A DNA stretch of 64,000 nucleotides from Spirochaetales bacterium (GCA_003252395.1 QKEL01000011.1:124001-188000); one strand, 5' to 3'. Shown: positions 43,623-51,621, numbered from the stretch's first letter. Made by a program: numbers and translations. Notes: a model not told the origin generated them from the sequence alone.

Positions 43623-44198
43623 TCAATTCCGGAACGCGATGCCCCGCTCGGGATCCATGGAATCCACGATCGCCAGGGACTCCACGCGGACCCCCTCGGA
43701 GCGAAGGCGGTCGCCGCCTCCCTGAAAGCCCTTCTCGATCGCGATCCCCACGCCCGCGACCGAGGCGCCCGCCGAACGGACGATGGAAATAAGCCCGTCG
43801 AGGGCCGAACCGTGGGCGAGAAAATCGTCGATAATTAGCACGGATTCCCCGGCGGGGAGAAACTCGCGGGGCACGATAACGGTATTCACGTTTTTATGGG
43901 TAAAGGAGGGGACCTGGGCGGAAAGGAGCTCGCCCGAAACGTTCGCGGACTTGGATTTTTTCGCGAACACCACGGGCACGTTAAAATACTGGGCCGTAAC
44001 GCAGGCGATTCCGATGCCCGAGGCCTCGATCGTCAAAATGCGCGTGACGGGGGTACCGGCGAAAATCCGGGCGAATTCGCGGCCCATATCGTTGTATAGG
44101 CCGATATCAATTTGCTGGTTCAGGAAACTTCCGACCTTCAGAATCGTCCCGTCCAGAACGACCCCGTCCTTCCTGATTCGCTCGATCAATGCCTGCAT
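43623..44198 (-). CDS. xpt: xanthine phosphoribosyltransferase
   Basis: A 191-residue type I phosphoribosyltransferase. It follows Bacillus subtilis Xpt closely as I remember it: MQALIERIRKDGVVLDGTIL start, VGSFLNQQID, TIEASGIGIACVTA, PVVFAKKSKS, the PRPP loop VLIIDDFLAHGSALDGL, and GIAIEKGFQGGGDRL. Converts xanthine and PRPP to XMP. ATG 44198 fits the alignment better than ATG 44213. There is no ribosome site, and the promoter places the transcript start at the ATG. With the nucleoside transporter downstream it forms a purine salvage group. Confidence 0.9.
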   Translation of the reverse strand: MQALIERIRKDGVVLDGTILKVGSFLNQQIDIGLYNDMGREFARIFAGTPVTRILTIEASGIGIACVTAQYFNVPVVFAKKSKSANVSGELLSAQVPSFTHKNVNTVIVPREFLPAGESVLIIDDFLAHGSALDGLISIVRSAGASVAGVGIAIEKGFQGGGDRLRSEGVRVESLAIVDSMDPERGIAFRN

Positions 44199-44203
44199 GC
44201 GGA

Positions 44204-44233
44204 ATAATCGCATTGGGCGGGGCCCGCTGTCAA
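44204..44233 (-). promoter_or_regulatory. promoter of xpt, probably giving a leaderless mRNA
   Basis: On the minus strand TTGACA (44233-44228), 18 bases, then GATTAT (44209-44204). Transcription would start at about 44198, on the ATG. The spacer contains the palindrome GCGGGGCCCGC (44218-44228), possibly a repressor site. Confidence 0.5.
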
Positions 44234-44373
44234 GGTATGCGGGGTTCGTGAACTAACCGGAAAGAATGCAAAGAAGAGGCAGAAAGCGCCACGCGGCGCG
44301 AAGTCCGGCTTCGCCGGACCGAACTGCGCGCGGAGCCCCCGCGGGCGAGGGCGCGAAGCGGGGCGAACGAAAT

Positions 44374-44964
44374 CTACCCCTCAAGGGCGGATTCCCGGTA
44401 AAAATTCCGAAACATGTCGGCGGTAAGGCCCTTTTCCAGGGCTTCCGCGCCCATGCCCTCTTCCCGTAGGGCCTGCCTGAGCGCGCCGTTTGCCTGCCAG
44501 AACGTGCCGAGCCTGCCGTTTTGGCTGATGTACCGGCTGCCCTCCCGGTCAAGGGCCCGATAGTGGCGGTGAACGGCGGCGAGATAGGCGCGCCGGCGGG
44601 CCGCGTTGTCGGTTATGAGGCTGGAGGCGATCCAGGCATCGCCGGGATCGGCGAAGGGGAGCGCGCCCCACTCGCGCTCGAGCAGTTCCGCGAACAGGCG
44701 CTCCGCGAGGGGGCATTCGAGGGAACCTTCCGCCTTAACGACGGCGGCGGCGAGCAGGGTGAAATGAAAATGGGGCTCCACGACGGATATGTCGTTGTGG
44801 GTCTTGAGCGTAAAGTAGCCGGCGGTCATGGTGGAGGTGTCGATCACCCGGCGGTCGGGAAGGGCTTCGGAAAAGGTTTTTCCCGTTAGGGCCTTCGCGA
44901 CGAGCCGTTCGGTCCTCATGCGCACTTCGCCGTAGCGGCCGTAAAAAAAGGTGGGTACTATCAT
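44374..44964 (-). CDS. protein of unknown function
   Basis: A 196-residue soluble protein without signal peptide or membrane helix. No family recognised. It contains His- and Asp-rich patches (THNDISVVEPHFHF, about 58-71) and a helical Arg/Ala-rich middle (DNAARRRAYLAAVHRHY). ATG 44964 was chosen over 44985. A -10-like TATACT sits only 11 bases before the ATG, so the leader would be very short. The 175 bases between it and xpt hold a perfect GTCCGGC-TTC-GCCGGAC hairpin (44303-44319) but no T-run. Confidence 0.6.
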   Translation of the reverse strand: MIVPTFFYGRYGEVRMRTERLVAKALTGKTFSEALPDRRVIDTSTMTAGYFTLKTHNDISVVEPHFHFTLLAAAVVKAEGSLECPLAERLFAELLEREWGALPFADPGDAWIASSLITDNAARRRAYLAAVHRHYRALDREGSRYISQNGRLGTFWQANGALRQALREEGMGAEALEKGLTADMFRNFYRESALEG

Positions 44965-45010
44965 GGCGGCCCTATAGTATACCAATCGCCCGATATAGTC
45001 TTCGCCCCGT

Positions 45011-45039
45011 TTGACAACGCGAGGTCCGCGACCTACAAT
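45011..45039 (+). promoter_or_regulatory. strong sigma-70-type promoter of the VOC/HAD operon
   Basis: TTGACA, a 17-base spacer and TACAAT, with start of transcription expected near 45046, 35 bases before the ATG. One of the best consensus promoters in the window. Confidence 0.75.
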
Positions 45040-45080
45040 GCCCCGATACGATTCTATCAGAATAACGCCAGGGGGCCATT

Positions 45081-45476
45081 ATGGAATTCGGCGCCACGCT
45101 TTACGTGCGAAACAGCGAACTTGCGGCAAAAACCTACTGCGAGGCCTTTGGGATGACCGTGGGCTACCACGCGTTGCGCGATGACGGCACCTACCTGCAC
45201 GCGGAACTCGAAAAAGACGGATGCGGCTTCGCGGTCAGCGAGTCGGGGGACGCCGAGGCCGCGCGGGCGGTACTCGAGGCCCGCCAGCCGGTAACCAGTT
45301 TGGGGCTCAGCCTGGAAAGCGACGAGGCGCTCCGGCGCGCGTATCGCGTCCTATCGGAAGGGGGCCGGGTTTTGCGCGAGCTGGGGCCCCTGCCCTGGTC
45401 GCCCCTCTCCGCCGACCTGGTCGACCGGTTCGGCGTATGCTGGTACCTGTACGTATCCCAGCATCGACCGGACTAG
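45081..45476 (+). CDS. VOC (glyoxalase-fold) family protein, PhnB-like
   Basis: A 131-residue protein made of two beta-alpha-beta-beta-beta units: LYVRNSELAAKTYCEAFGM and, later, LGLSLESDEALRRAYRVLSEGG with DRFGVCWYLYV at the end. This is the PhnB/YjdN type of the vicinal oxygen chelate superfamily. The usual catalytic metal ligands are not all visible, so enzymatic activity is open. First gene of a three-gene operon with a phosphatase and a methyltransferase. Confidence 0.75.
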   Translation: MEFGATLYVRNSELAAKTYCEAFGMTVGYHALRDDGTYLHAELEKDGCGFAVSESGDAEAARAVLEARQPVTSLGLSLESDEALRRAYRVLSEGGRVLRELGPLPWSPLSADLVDRFGVCWYLYVSQHRPD

Positions 45477-45483
45477 GAGAAAT

Positions 45484-46158
45484 ATGAACATAACCCACGT
45501 ACTTTGGGACTGGAACGGAACCCTGCTCGACGACCTGGACCTGTGCATCGAGACCATCAACGAGATCCTGACCGGCGAGGGGCTGCCCCGGCTAGACCGG
45601 CAAACCTATCGCAGAAAATTTCGCTTTCCCATCGTCGAATACTACGCCGATCTCGGGCTGAACGTCGCGGACGGCAACTTCGCGCGCCTAGCCAAGGACT
45701 ATATCGCCCGCTACCAGCCCAAAAGCGCCGACTGCCGCCTGGCCGCGGGCGCCGCGGAAGTCCTTGAGGCGATCGGCGAGCGCGGCATTACGCAGGTAAT
45801 CCTCTCGGCCTCGCGCCTCGACCTTCTCGAGGGCCAGGTTCGGGGCGCGGGCATCCGGGACCGGTTCGAGACGCTCCTGGGGCTGGGCGACATTCATGCC
45901 GCCTCGAAACGGGAAGCGGGCCTCGCCTGGCAAAAAGCGCTCGGCATAGCCGGCGAAAATATCCTGATGGTCGGCGATACCCTGCACGACAGGGAAGTGG
46001 CCGAAAGCCTGGGCGCGCGCTTTCTTTACTATTCGGGCGGCCACCAAGAGGCCGCTCCCGGCGATATCGGGCCGGAGAACCGAATCGACGCGCTATCGGG
46101 AGCGCTTGCCTTTCTCGACGGCCTCGCGGTCCCGGGAGGGAGGGAAGCGTGGCAGTGA
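45484..46158 (+). CDS. HAD-superfamily phosphatase, phosphoglycolate phosphatase-like
   Basis: A 224-residue HAD hydrolase with all four motifs: DWNGTLLDD (nucleophile Asp about 9, acid Asp about 11 replaced by Asn in DWN), ILSAS, KREAGLAWQKALGI with Lys, and MVGDTLHDREVA. The replacement of the second Asp of the usual DxDGT by Asn is notable, since that Asp is the general acid. Several Gph-like proteins with DWNGT are annotated, so it need not be dead. GGAGA precedes ATG 45484. Its 3' end overlaps the next gene by 10 bases. Confidence 0.8.
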   Translation: MNITHVLWDWNGTLLDDLDLCIETINEILTGEGLPRLDRQTYRRKFRFPIVEYYADLGLNVADGNFARLAKDYIARYQPKSADCRLAAGAAEVLEAIGERGITQVILSASRLDLLEGQVRGAGIRDRFETLLGLGDIHAASKREAGLAWQKALGIAGENILMVGDTLHDREVAESLGARFLYYSGGHQEAAPGDIGPENRIDALSGALAFLDGLAVPGGREAWQ

Positions 46159-46775
46159 ATTTCGATGCCCGGGCGGAAGGGTGGGACACGCCGCAACGCG
46201 CGGAGCGCGCGGGGAAGCTTGCCGCCGAAATGGCGAGAAGGCTCCCCGCGGGGGCCTTCTCGCGGGTCCTGGAATTCGGCTGCGGCACCGGCTTATTGTC
46301 CTTTAGCCTGATGGACCGGATCGGGACGGCCCTTCTCGTTGATTCCTCGGAAGGAATGATCGACATAGTCCGGAAAAAGATAGCCGATGCCCGCGCCCAG
46401 GGACGCGTTTCCGCCCTCTGCCGGGATATCGCCCGCGGCGTCGCGACGGGGGAACGGTTCAGCTGCGCGTATAGCTCCATGAGCCTCCACCATATCCGGG
46501 ACGTTTCGCCCGCGGCGAAGGCGATCTGCGCGCTCCTCGCGCCCGGCGGGTACCTGTGCGTTATCGATCTCCGCCCCGATAACGGCCTCTTCCACCGGCA
46601 CGAGGCGGGCTTTGACGGCCATGACGGGTTTGAGCCCGCGGCGTTGGCCGCGGTCTTCGAGGCCGAGGGGCTCGACTACCTTTCGTCCGATACCGTTTTC
46701 TCGGGAGAGCGGGATATCGACGGAACGAGGCACGGATACGCCCTATTCATGCTGGTCATGAGAAAGAAAGGGTAA
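46149..46775 (+). CDS. SAM-dependent methyltransferase
   Basis: A 208-residue class I methyltransferase. Motif I is VLEFGCGTGLLS (about 40-51), and the acidic end of strand 2 is LLVDSSEGMI. Motif post-I is followed by YSSMSLHHIRD, the FxxLHH-type segment of the UbiE-like or Methyltransf_11 family. GTG start at 46149 lies within the HAD gene. The substrate is unknown. Confidence 0.8.
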   Translation: MAVNFDARAEGWDTPQRAERAGKLAAEMARRLPAGAFSRVLEFGCGTGLLSFSLMDRIGTALLVDSSEGMIDIVRKKIADARAQGRVSALCRDIARGVATGERFSCAYSSMSLHHIRDVSPAAKAICALLAPGGYLCVIDLRPDNGLFHRHEAGFDGHDGFEPAALAAVFEAEGLDYLSSDTVFSGERDIDGTRHGYALFMLVMRKKG

Positions 46776-46966
46776 CGCGACGGATCGCTCCGTTCGCCTC
46801 TCTCGCGCTTCCCTAAGCAGGGCCCCTGACCGGGGAGACCGAGCGCGACGCCCCTGATGCGACGTTCTGGCCGCCGGCTGCGGCGCGGAACGATCGCCCC
46901 GCCGGCCCGCCTTCTGCCTCAATCTTTAAAAAAAAAACCCTTTTCGCTTTTTTTTCGTCGTTTTGC
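46776..46966 (+). other. GC-rich intergenic region before the GntR operon
   Basis: No gene seen. It contains small GC hairpins (CCCCTGACCGGGG at 46825-46837) and ends in long A and T tracts (about 46927-46955) directly before the -35 box of the next promoter, like an UP element. Confidence 0.4.
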
Positions 46967-47008
46967 TTGACGTCCTTTGCGTCATGGTGTATTAGTTATT
47001 TAATACAC
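46967..47008 (+). promoter_or_regulatory. promoter and GntR-type operator of the ABC-2 operon
   Basis: TTGACG at 46967 and TATTAG at 46990, 17 bases apart. The perfect inverted repeat GTGTATTA-GTTATT-TAATACAC at 46987-47008 overlaps the -10 box, the expected layout for self-repression by a YtrA-type GntR regulator. Confidence 0.7.
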
Positions 47009-47033
47009 TAATACTTTAAGACAGGAGGCAGAC

Positions 47034-47432
47034 GTGAACGAGTTTGACGCGAACGTGCCGATTTACCTGCAGATCATGCGGGAAATAAAGCGCGCCGTGG
47101 TGACCGGGGAACTGAAGCCGGGAGACAGGCTTCCTTCGGTGCGGGAACGGGCGGAGGCGCTCACGGTGAATCCCAATACCGTGCAGCGGGCATATCAGGA
47201 GCTCGAACGCGAAGGCGTGAGCGAAACCAGAAGGGGAACGGGGTCGTTTATCGTGGAAAGGAACGAATTGATCGGAGAATTGCGCGTGGAAATGGCGGGA
47301 ACGGTGATAACCGCCTTTATCGAAGGCATGCGCTCCCTCGGTTTCGCCGACGGGGCCATGGTGGAACGGCTGGAGAAGGAACTGCGCGATCGGGGCGCCG
47401 GCGGCGCGGCGATGGCCGGAGGAGCGAACTGA
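47034..47432 (+). CDS. GntR-family regulator, YtrA type
   Basis: A 132-residue regulator. GTG start with AGGAGG 7 bases upstream. The winged helix (about 8-75) has PIYLQIMREIKRAVVTGEL, PGDRLPSVRERAEAL and VNPNTVQRAYQELEREG, followed by a short C-terminal tail (about 45 residues) instead of an effector domain. This is the YtrA form, which commonly controls ABC genes encoded next to it. Its stop overlaps the ATPase start. The operator is directly upstream. Confidence 0.9.
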   Translation: MNEFDANVPIYLQIMREIKRAVVTGELKPGDRLPSVRERAEALTVNPNTVQRAYQELEREGVSETRRGTGSFIVERNELIGELRVEMAGTVITAFIEGMRSLGFADGAMVERLEKELRDRGAGGAAMAGGAN

Positions 47433-48133
47433 TGGCGACCATTCTTGAAACCCGTGGACTGAAGAAGAACTATTTTACCAAGCCGGCGCTCCGCGGCGTG
47501 GACCTGAAAATCGAGAGCGGGCGCATTCTCGGCCTTATGGGGCCGAACGGCTCGGGCAAGACCACCCTCTTGAAGATCCTCGCGGGCCTGCAAAAGCCCT
47601 CGGGCGGCGGCTTCTCCGTGGACGGCGTTCCCGGCGGGCATCGGACGAAGGAACTCGTGTCCTTCCTCGCGGACCGCAACACCCTCTACGACTGGATGCG
47701 CGCCTCGGACGCGATCGGCTTTTACGCCGACTTTTTCCCGGACTTTGACCGGGCCAAGGCCATGGACATGCTTTCCTTCATGAAGCTCTCGCCGGAGACC
47801 CGGGTTAAGGAGATGTCCAAGGGCATGATCGAAAAACTGAACCTGACCCTCGCTTTTTCCCGCAGGGCCCGGCTTTTTATCCTGGACGAGCCGTTGGGAG
47901 GCGTGGACCCGGTGGCCAGGGAGCGGATCGTTTCGACGATCATCAAGACCTGGACCGAGGATTCGGCCATCGTGATCAGCACCCACCTCGTGAACGACGT
48001 GGAGCGGCTCTTTAACGACGTGGCGTTCATCGACGACGGGGAGATCCTCCTCTCGGGCGACGCCGAGGCCCTGCGCAGCGAGCGGGGAAAGTCGATCGAC
48101 CAGCTCTATATCGAGATATTCTCCGACCGGTAA
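47432..48133 (+). CDS. ABC transporter ATP-binding protein, YtrB/DrrA-like
   Basis: A 233-residue ATPase. Walker A is GPNGSGKTT (about 38), Walker B LFILDEPLGGVDP (about 155), and the switch His lies in STHLVND. The signature is MSKGMIEKLNL instead of LSGGQ, a variant common in the YtrB/BcrA-type ATPases associated with GntR regulators. Coupled to the regulator upstream and 14 bases before the permease gene. Substrate unknown; cell-wall antibiotic response is a common role of the relatives. Confidence 0.87.
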   Translation: MATILETRGLKKNYFTKPALRGVDLKIESGRILGLMGPNGSGKTTLLKILAGLQKPSGGGFSVDGVPGGHRTKELVSFLADRNTLYDWMRASDAIGFYADFFPDFDRAKAMDMLSFMKLSPETRVKEMSKGMIEKLNLTLAFSRRARLFILDEPLGGVDPVARERIVSTIIKTWTEDSAIVISTHLVNDVERLFNDVAFIDDGEILLSGDAEALRSERGKSIDQLYIEIFSDR

Positions 48134-48147
48134 GGGAGGCACAGAGA

Positions 48148-49002
48148 ATGCTAGAAGTAATCAAATACCAGCTGAAGAACCGGAAAAACACGATCGTGTT
48201 CCTTCTTTCCGTGTTCGGCGCCCTGAACCTGATCGCCTGGGGGCTCGAAGCCTTCAAGATTCTCCAGGGCGATACCCTCCGCATTACGGCGGTGGGGTTT
48301 TGGATACCCCTGGCGATGGCCGCGCAGGGCGTAACCACCGTCGTCATGTTTTTCCTGTGCTCCTCGGGGCACGCGAAATCGCTCCTGTACAAGGACACGA
48401 GCTACCTATGGCTGAGCGTTCCGAGGCGGGGCTGGGAAATACTGGGCGGCCGCTTTATCGCGGGCGCCGTCGAATTTCTCGCCTACGCCGTCCCGGTAGC
48501 GGTTTTCATGAGTATCCACGGCGCCATGGGCGCCTGGGCCACCAGCCCGGCGAGCGGCGGCGGCATGGGCTTTTTCGGGGCGCTGGGCTATATGTACCGG
48601 CAGGTATTCGTCGTGAATTTCGTGCCCCTCGTCCAGATAACCCTGATCGGCCTTTTGGCCTTCATGACTTCGGGCTTTATCCTGACGTTCGCCATCGTCG
48701 CCTCGCGTTCCTTCGTGCGGAACCGGGGAGCGGCGACCGCGGCGTCCATCGCCCTGTTCGTGCTGGTCTCGAACTGGTCCATGCGGCTCGGAACCCTCGC
48801 CAGCGAGCGGCTGGGCTGGATTTTCCCGATCCGGTTGAGCCTTGAGGGGCCGATGCTCCGCAGCAGTAACCTGACCGTGAACGGTTCGCCCCTGACGAAT
48901 ACGGTCGACGTGCCCATCGCGGCCCTCCTTTTCATGGCCGTTCTCGCGTGCGGGCTTTTCGCCGCGGCCTCGTGGCTGATGGAAAAGAAAGTGGAGGTCT
49001 GA
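48148..49002 (+). CDS. ABC-2 type permease of the GntR operon
   Basis: A 284-residue protein with six predicted helices (about 15-38, 50-72, 105-128, 155-185, 195-218, 258-280). No specific family motif; partner of the YtrB-like ATPase by position. GGGAGG precedes ATG 48148. Confidence 0.75.
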   Translation: MLEVIKYQLKNRKNTIVFLLSVFGALNLIAWGLEAFKILQGDTLRITAVGFWIPLAMAAQGVTTVVMFFLCSSGHAKSLLYKDTSYLWLSVPRRGWEILGGRFIAGAVEFLAYAVPVAVFMSIHGAMGAWATSPASGGGMGFFGALGYMYRQVFVVNFVPLVQITLIGLLAFMTSGFILTFAIVASRSFVRNRGAATAASIALFVLVSNWSMRLGTLASERLGWIFPIRLSLEGPMLRSSNLTVNGSPLTNTVDVPIAALLFMAVLACGLFAAASWLMEKKVEV

Positions 49003-49031
49003 CGGGCGCGAAGGGCGCGGCGGGCGCGGGC

Positions 49032-49083
49032 AAAAAAAAAGGTTCCGGAAGAACGGCTCTATCGAAGCCGTTTTCCCGGAACC
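49032..49083 (-). terminator. terminator of trxA, shared with the GntR operon
   Basis: GGTTCCGG...AACGGCT with loop CTATCGA pairs with AGCCGTT...CCGGAACC. On the minus strand nine T's follow. A stem also forms for the plus strand, without T's. Confidence 0.85.
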
Positions 49084-49102
49084 CTTCGCGGGGCGACGAG
49101 CG

Positions 49103-49420
49103 TTACAGGTGGCGCTCGATCATTTCCTTGATGCGTTCCTTGCTCATGAAGCCCACGGCGCGGTCCACGGGCTCGCCCTTCTTGAAGACGATCATGGTGG
49201 GAATGCTGGAAACCCCGAATTTAACCGCGAGGTCCTGTTCGTCGTCCACGTTGAGCTTGGCGACCACGGCCTTGCCGGAAACCTCGGGCTCCAGCTGCTC
49301 GAGGACGGGTCCGAGCATCTTGCACGGGCCGCACCAGGGCGCCCAAAAGTCGACGAGTACGGGAACGTCCTGGTTGATTACCTTGTCGAAACTGCCTGCG
49401 TTAGTATGAAGAACAGCCAT
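49103..49420 (-). CDS. trxA: thioredoxin
   Basis: A 105-residue thioredoxin of full usual length. Active site WCGPC (about 29-33) in VDFWAPWCGPCKM, buried Asp in LVDFW, cis-Pro in GVSSIPTM (about 74). Reduces disulfides in the cytoplasm. GGAGG lies 8 bases before the ATG. Single gene with own terminator. Confidence 0.95.
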   Translation of the reverse strand: MAVLHTNAGSFDKVINQDVPVLVDFWAPWCGPCKMLGPVLEQLEPEVSGKAVVAKLNVDDEQDLAVKFGVSSIPTMIVFKKGEPVDRAVGFMSKERIKEMIERHL

Positions 49421-49500
49421 TGTTAGCCTCCTGCTTAATCTGGTTTATGATTCTATACCTAGAGTATACGAAAAAAACCCGATCGGGTGGAGTAACTTAA

Positions 49501-50256
49501 TCACAAATTGGCCAGTTCGTACAAAAACAGGGTCGCCGCCTGGGCCACGTTCAGGCTCTCCACGTCGCCGGTGCCGGGAATGCGCACCAGGTGGTCGCAG
49601 GAAGCCTTGACCTCGGCCGAGAGACCGGTTTCCTCGTTTCCCATGACGACGAGGACGCCTTCTCCCTTTTCGACGAGGTTTCGAAGGTCCGAGAGCCGGT
49701 TGCGGGCCCGGTGGTCCGCGCCGACCCGGGTCATTTTACCGGCGGCGGCGGACACGAGCCAGGAGGCGGAGGAAACCTTCCAGATTTCCACGAACTCCAT
49801 GCCGCCCTCGGCGACCCGCCAGGAGCTGGTGCTCACGTCGGCCTGTTCGTCGTCCTCGCCGATCACGATTTTCGAGATGCCGAAAAAGGCGGCGCTCCGG
49901 ACGATGGCGCCCAGATTATTCGCGTTGCCGACCCGGTCCAGGGCAAGCACCCGCTCTCCCGAACGGAACCATTCGGCGAGGGTCGTCTCGTCGAGCCGGG
50001 GAATTTCCGGTTCCGCGATCATGGCCACGACGCCCTGATGGTGCACGCTCTGGCTCAGCTTCTCGAGCTCCGCCGGGGATTCGACCACCCGGTAAATCTT
50101 TCGGGCGGAGGCCATGGCCTTGCACAGGGCGCCGAAATGGCGGGCGCGGTCCTGGGTAAAGAAAAGGCGCTGGATGCGTTCCGGGTGCCGTTCGGCGAGG
50201 GCCTTCACCGCGGCGAAACCGCATACCGCGAGCTCGCGGCGCTGTTTGTTCTTCAT
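49501..50256 (-). CDS. TrmH/SpoU-family RNA 2'-O-methyltransferase
   Basis: A 251-residue SPOUT methyltransferase with an N-terminal substrate-binding domain (about 1-95) and the trefoil-knot domain (about 105-250). The three SpoU motifs are present: NANNLGAIVRSAAFFG (with Asn and Arg), VVMGNEETGLS, and IPGTGDVESLNVAQAATLFL. It methylates a ribose in tRNA or rRNA (TrmH or RlmB-like); which one cannot be told. It is divergent from the TetR operon. Confidence 0.85.
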   Translation of the reverse strand: MKNKQRRELAVCGFAAVKALAERHPERIQRLFFTQDRARHFGALCKAMASARKIYRVVESPAELEKLSQSVHHQGVVAMIAEPEIPRLDETTLAEWFRSGERVLALDRVGNANNLGAIVRSAAFFGISKIVIGEDDEQADVSTSSWRVAEGGMEFVEIWKVSSASWLVSAAAGKMTRVGADHRARNRLSDLRNLVEKGEGVLVVMGNEETGLSAEVKASCDHLVRIPGTGDVESLNVAQAATLFLYELANL

Positions 50257-50291
50257 GGGGGTATTGTAGCAGAAAAGCCATGAAAATTCTC

Positions 50292-50366
50292 TTGACCGCG
50301 ATAACGGCTTTCAGTATCTTTCCGTTACCGAACGTTCGGTAACAAAAATTACCGACCAGACGGTAA
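50292..50366 (+). promoter_or_regulatory. promoter and tandem TetR-type operators of the RND-pump operon
   Basis: TTGACC (50292) and TATCTT (50315) are 17 bases apart. The perfect 20-bp palindrome GTTACCGAACGTTCGGTAAC at 50324-50343 follows directly, and a second, imperfect one, TTACCGACCAGACGGTAA, at 50349-50366. Both lie across the expected transcription start, so a bound repressor would block transcription. The double TetR gene follows at 50418. Confidence 0.75.
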
Positions 50367-50417
50367 CACGAATCCCGACCGTCGGGGTTATATGTTAGAA
50401 GCGAATGGAAAGGAAGC

Positions 50418-51593
50418 ATGAGGGAAAAAAGTTCGAGAAGAGAGGAAATAATCGCGGCAGCCTTTGCCCTTACCGGGGAATTTTCCGCCTGGACCCTCGC
50501 GGAAGCCGCGGAACGCGTCGGCGTTTCAAAACCCGCGCTCTATAGGCACTTCAAGAACAAGGAAGACATAGAGGACGCCATGGAGCGCGCCTTTCTCGAA
50601 TCCCTTATCCAGGCCATCGACCGCGCGGAAGGCACGCCGCGGGTTTTGCGGGAAAGCCTCCGGGCCTTTTTCCGGGATAACCCCGGCTTCCTCGAGTTTT
50701 TCGTTTCCCGCGTTTTTTCCTGCGGGGATTTCGAGGAACGCACGTATCGGTATTTGCTCGAACGGTCCGTAGGGGTCGCGGCGTTTCACCGGCACGCCGC
50801 GGGCCTGGACGACGCCGCGCGGGACCGATTGAGCGCGGAAGTGCTGAAAAGCGCCGTGTCGGTCATTCTCGCGAGCGTGCGGGAACCGGGAATAGAGCCG
50901 CTGCAGCGGGAACTGCTGGAGGCACTGGAAATCGGCTTTCCCCGGCTCCGCGTTCCCGGCCCGGAACGGATGGCGGCCCTGGACGCGGCGGCGGCCTTGG
51001 CGCCGGAGGAAGTGGCCCGGGAAAACCGGCTTTTCTCGGCGATAGCGGCCAGCGTGCGGGAACACGGCTTCGCGGGCACCACGACGGAGCGGATAGCGGA
51101 AAAGATGGGGGTCTCGAAAAGTTCCCTCTATTTTTACTATCCCACGAAGGAGACCATGTTCGAGGAGCTCATTCGCGCGGAGCACGAAACCATGCTCGCC
51201 CTCTGGTCTTCGCGGATACGGCTCGGCGAGAGCCTGGCCGAGCAACTGTACGCCCTCATGATGGTACAGACGAATTATCTGTTACTGCGCCCGGACGTTA
51301 TGCCGGTATTCAACTGGATCCGGTTCGAGACGGTGCGGGGCAACCACCGCCCGAATCCGCCGGAACGGGACGAAATGCCGCCCCTGGAGGGATTCCTGAT
51401 CCGCGACCTGTTCGACGAAGACGCCGAAAAGTCGCGGGAGCGGGCGTTCAGCCTGATAAAGTGGGCGTCGATTATGGCTATCAGCGTGGTACTGAACGGG
51501 GTGAAGAACGCCGACAGGCCCGAACGGATACGGAACAACGCGCGCCTCGTGTACCGGAGCATGCTCCTGGGCGACAAGGCGCTAAACGAATAA
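50418..51593 (+). CDS. TetR-family regulator with two DNA-binding domains
   Basis: A 391-residue protein, twice the usual TetR length. Two TetR_N domains are seen: residues about 8-55 (ITGEFSAW-like ALTGEFSAWTLAEAAERVGV, KPALYRHFKNKEDIEDAM) and about 210-258 (GFAGTTTERIAEKMGV, KSSLYFYYPTKETMFEEL). Each is followed by a helical ligand-binding-like region, the first about 60-190, the second about 260-390. So it is a head-to-tail fusion of two repressors. It starts the efflux operon and has two palindromes before it. Likely a repressor relieved by a toxic pump substrate. AGGAAG stands before ATG 50418. Confidence 0.88.
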   Translation: MREKSSRREEIIAAAFALTGEFSAWTLAEAAERVGVSKPALYRHFKNKEDIEDAMERAFLESLIQAIDRAEGTPRVLRESLRAFFRDNPGFLEFFVSRVFSCGDFEERTYRYLLERSVGVAAFHRHAAGLDDAARDRLSAEVLKSAVSVILASVREPGIEPLQRELLEALEIGFPRLRVPGPERMAALDAAAALAPEEVARENRLFSAIAASVREHGFAGTTTERIAEKMGVSKSSLYFYYPTKETMFEELIRAEHETMLALWSSRIRLGESLAEQLYALMMVQTNYLLLRPDVMPVFNWIRFETVRGNHRPNPPERDEMPPLEGFLIRDLFDEDAEKSRERAFSLIKWASIMAISVVLNGVKNADRPERIRNNARLVYRSMLLGDKALNE

Positions 51594-51621
51594 AAACCGG
51601 ATACGGTTTCAAGGAGAAAGC

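Noticed and set aside
44199..44373. Purine riboswitch before xpt
   Set aside because: The promoter leaves no leader, and no conserved three-way-junction sequence was seen on either strand.
44253..44373. Possible short gene or tRNA between xpt and the unknown protein
   Set aside because: Only a GC-rich hairpin was found; no cloverleaf or CCA end and no open frame with a ribosome site.
46776..46966. tRNA or small RNA in the GC-rich gap before the GntR operon
   Set aside because: Small hairpins are present but no cloverleaf, conserved T-loop or terminator could be assembled.
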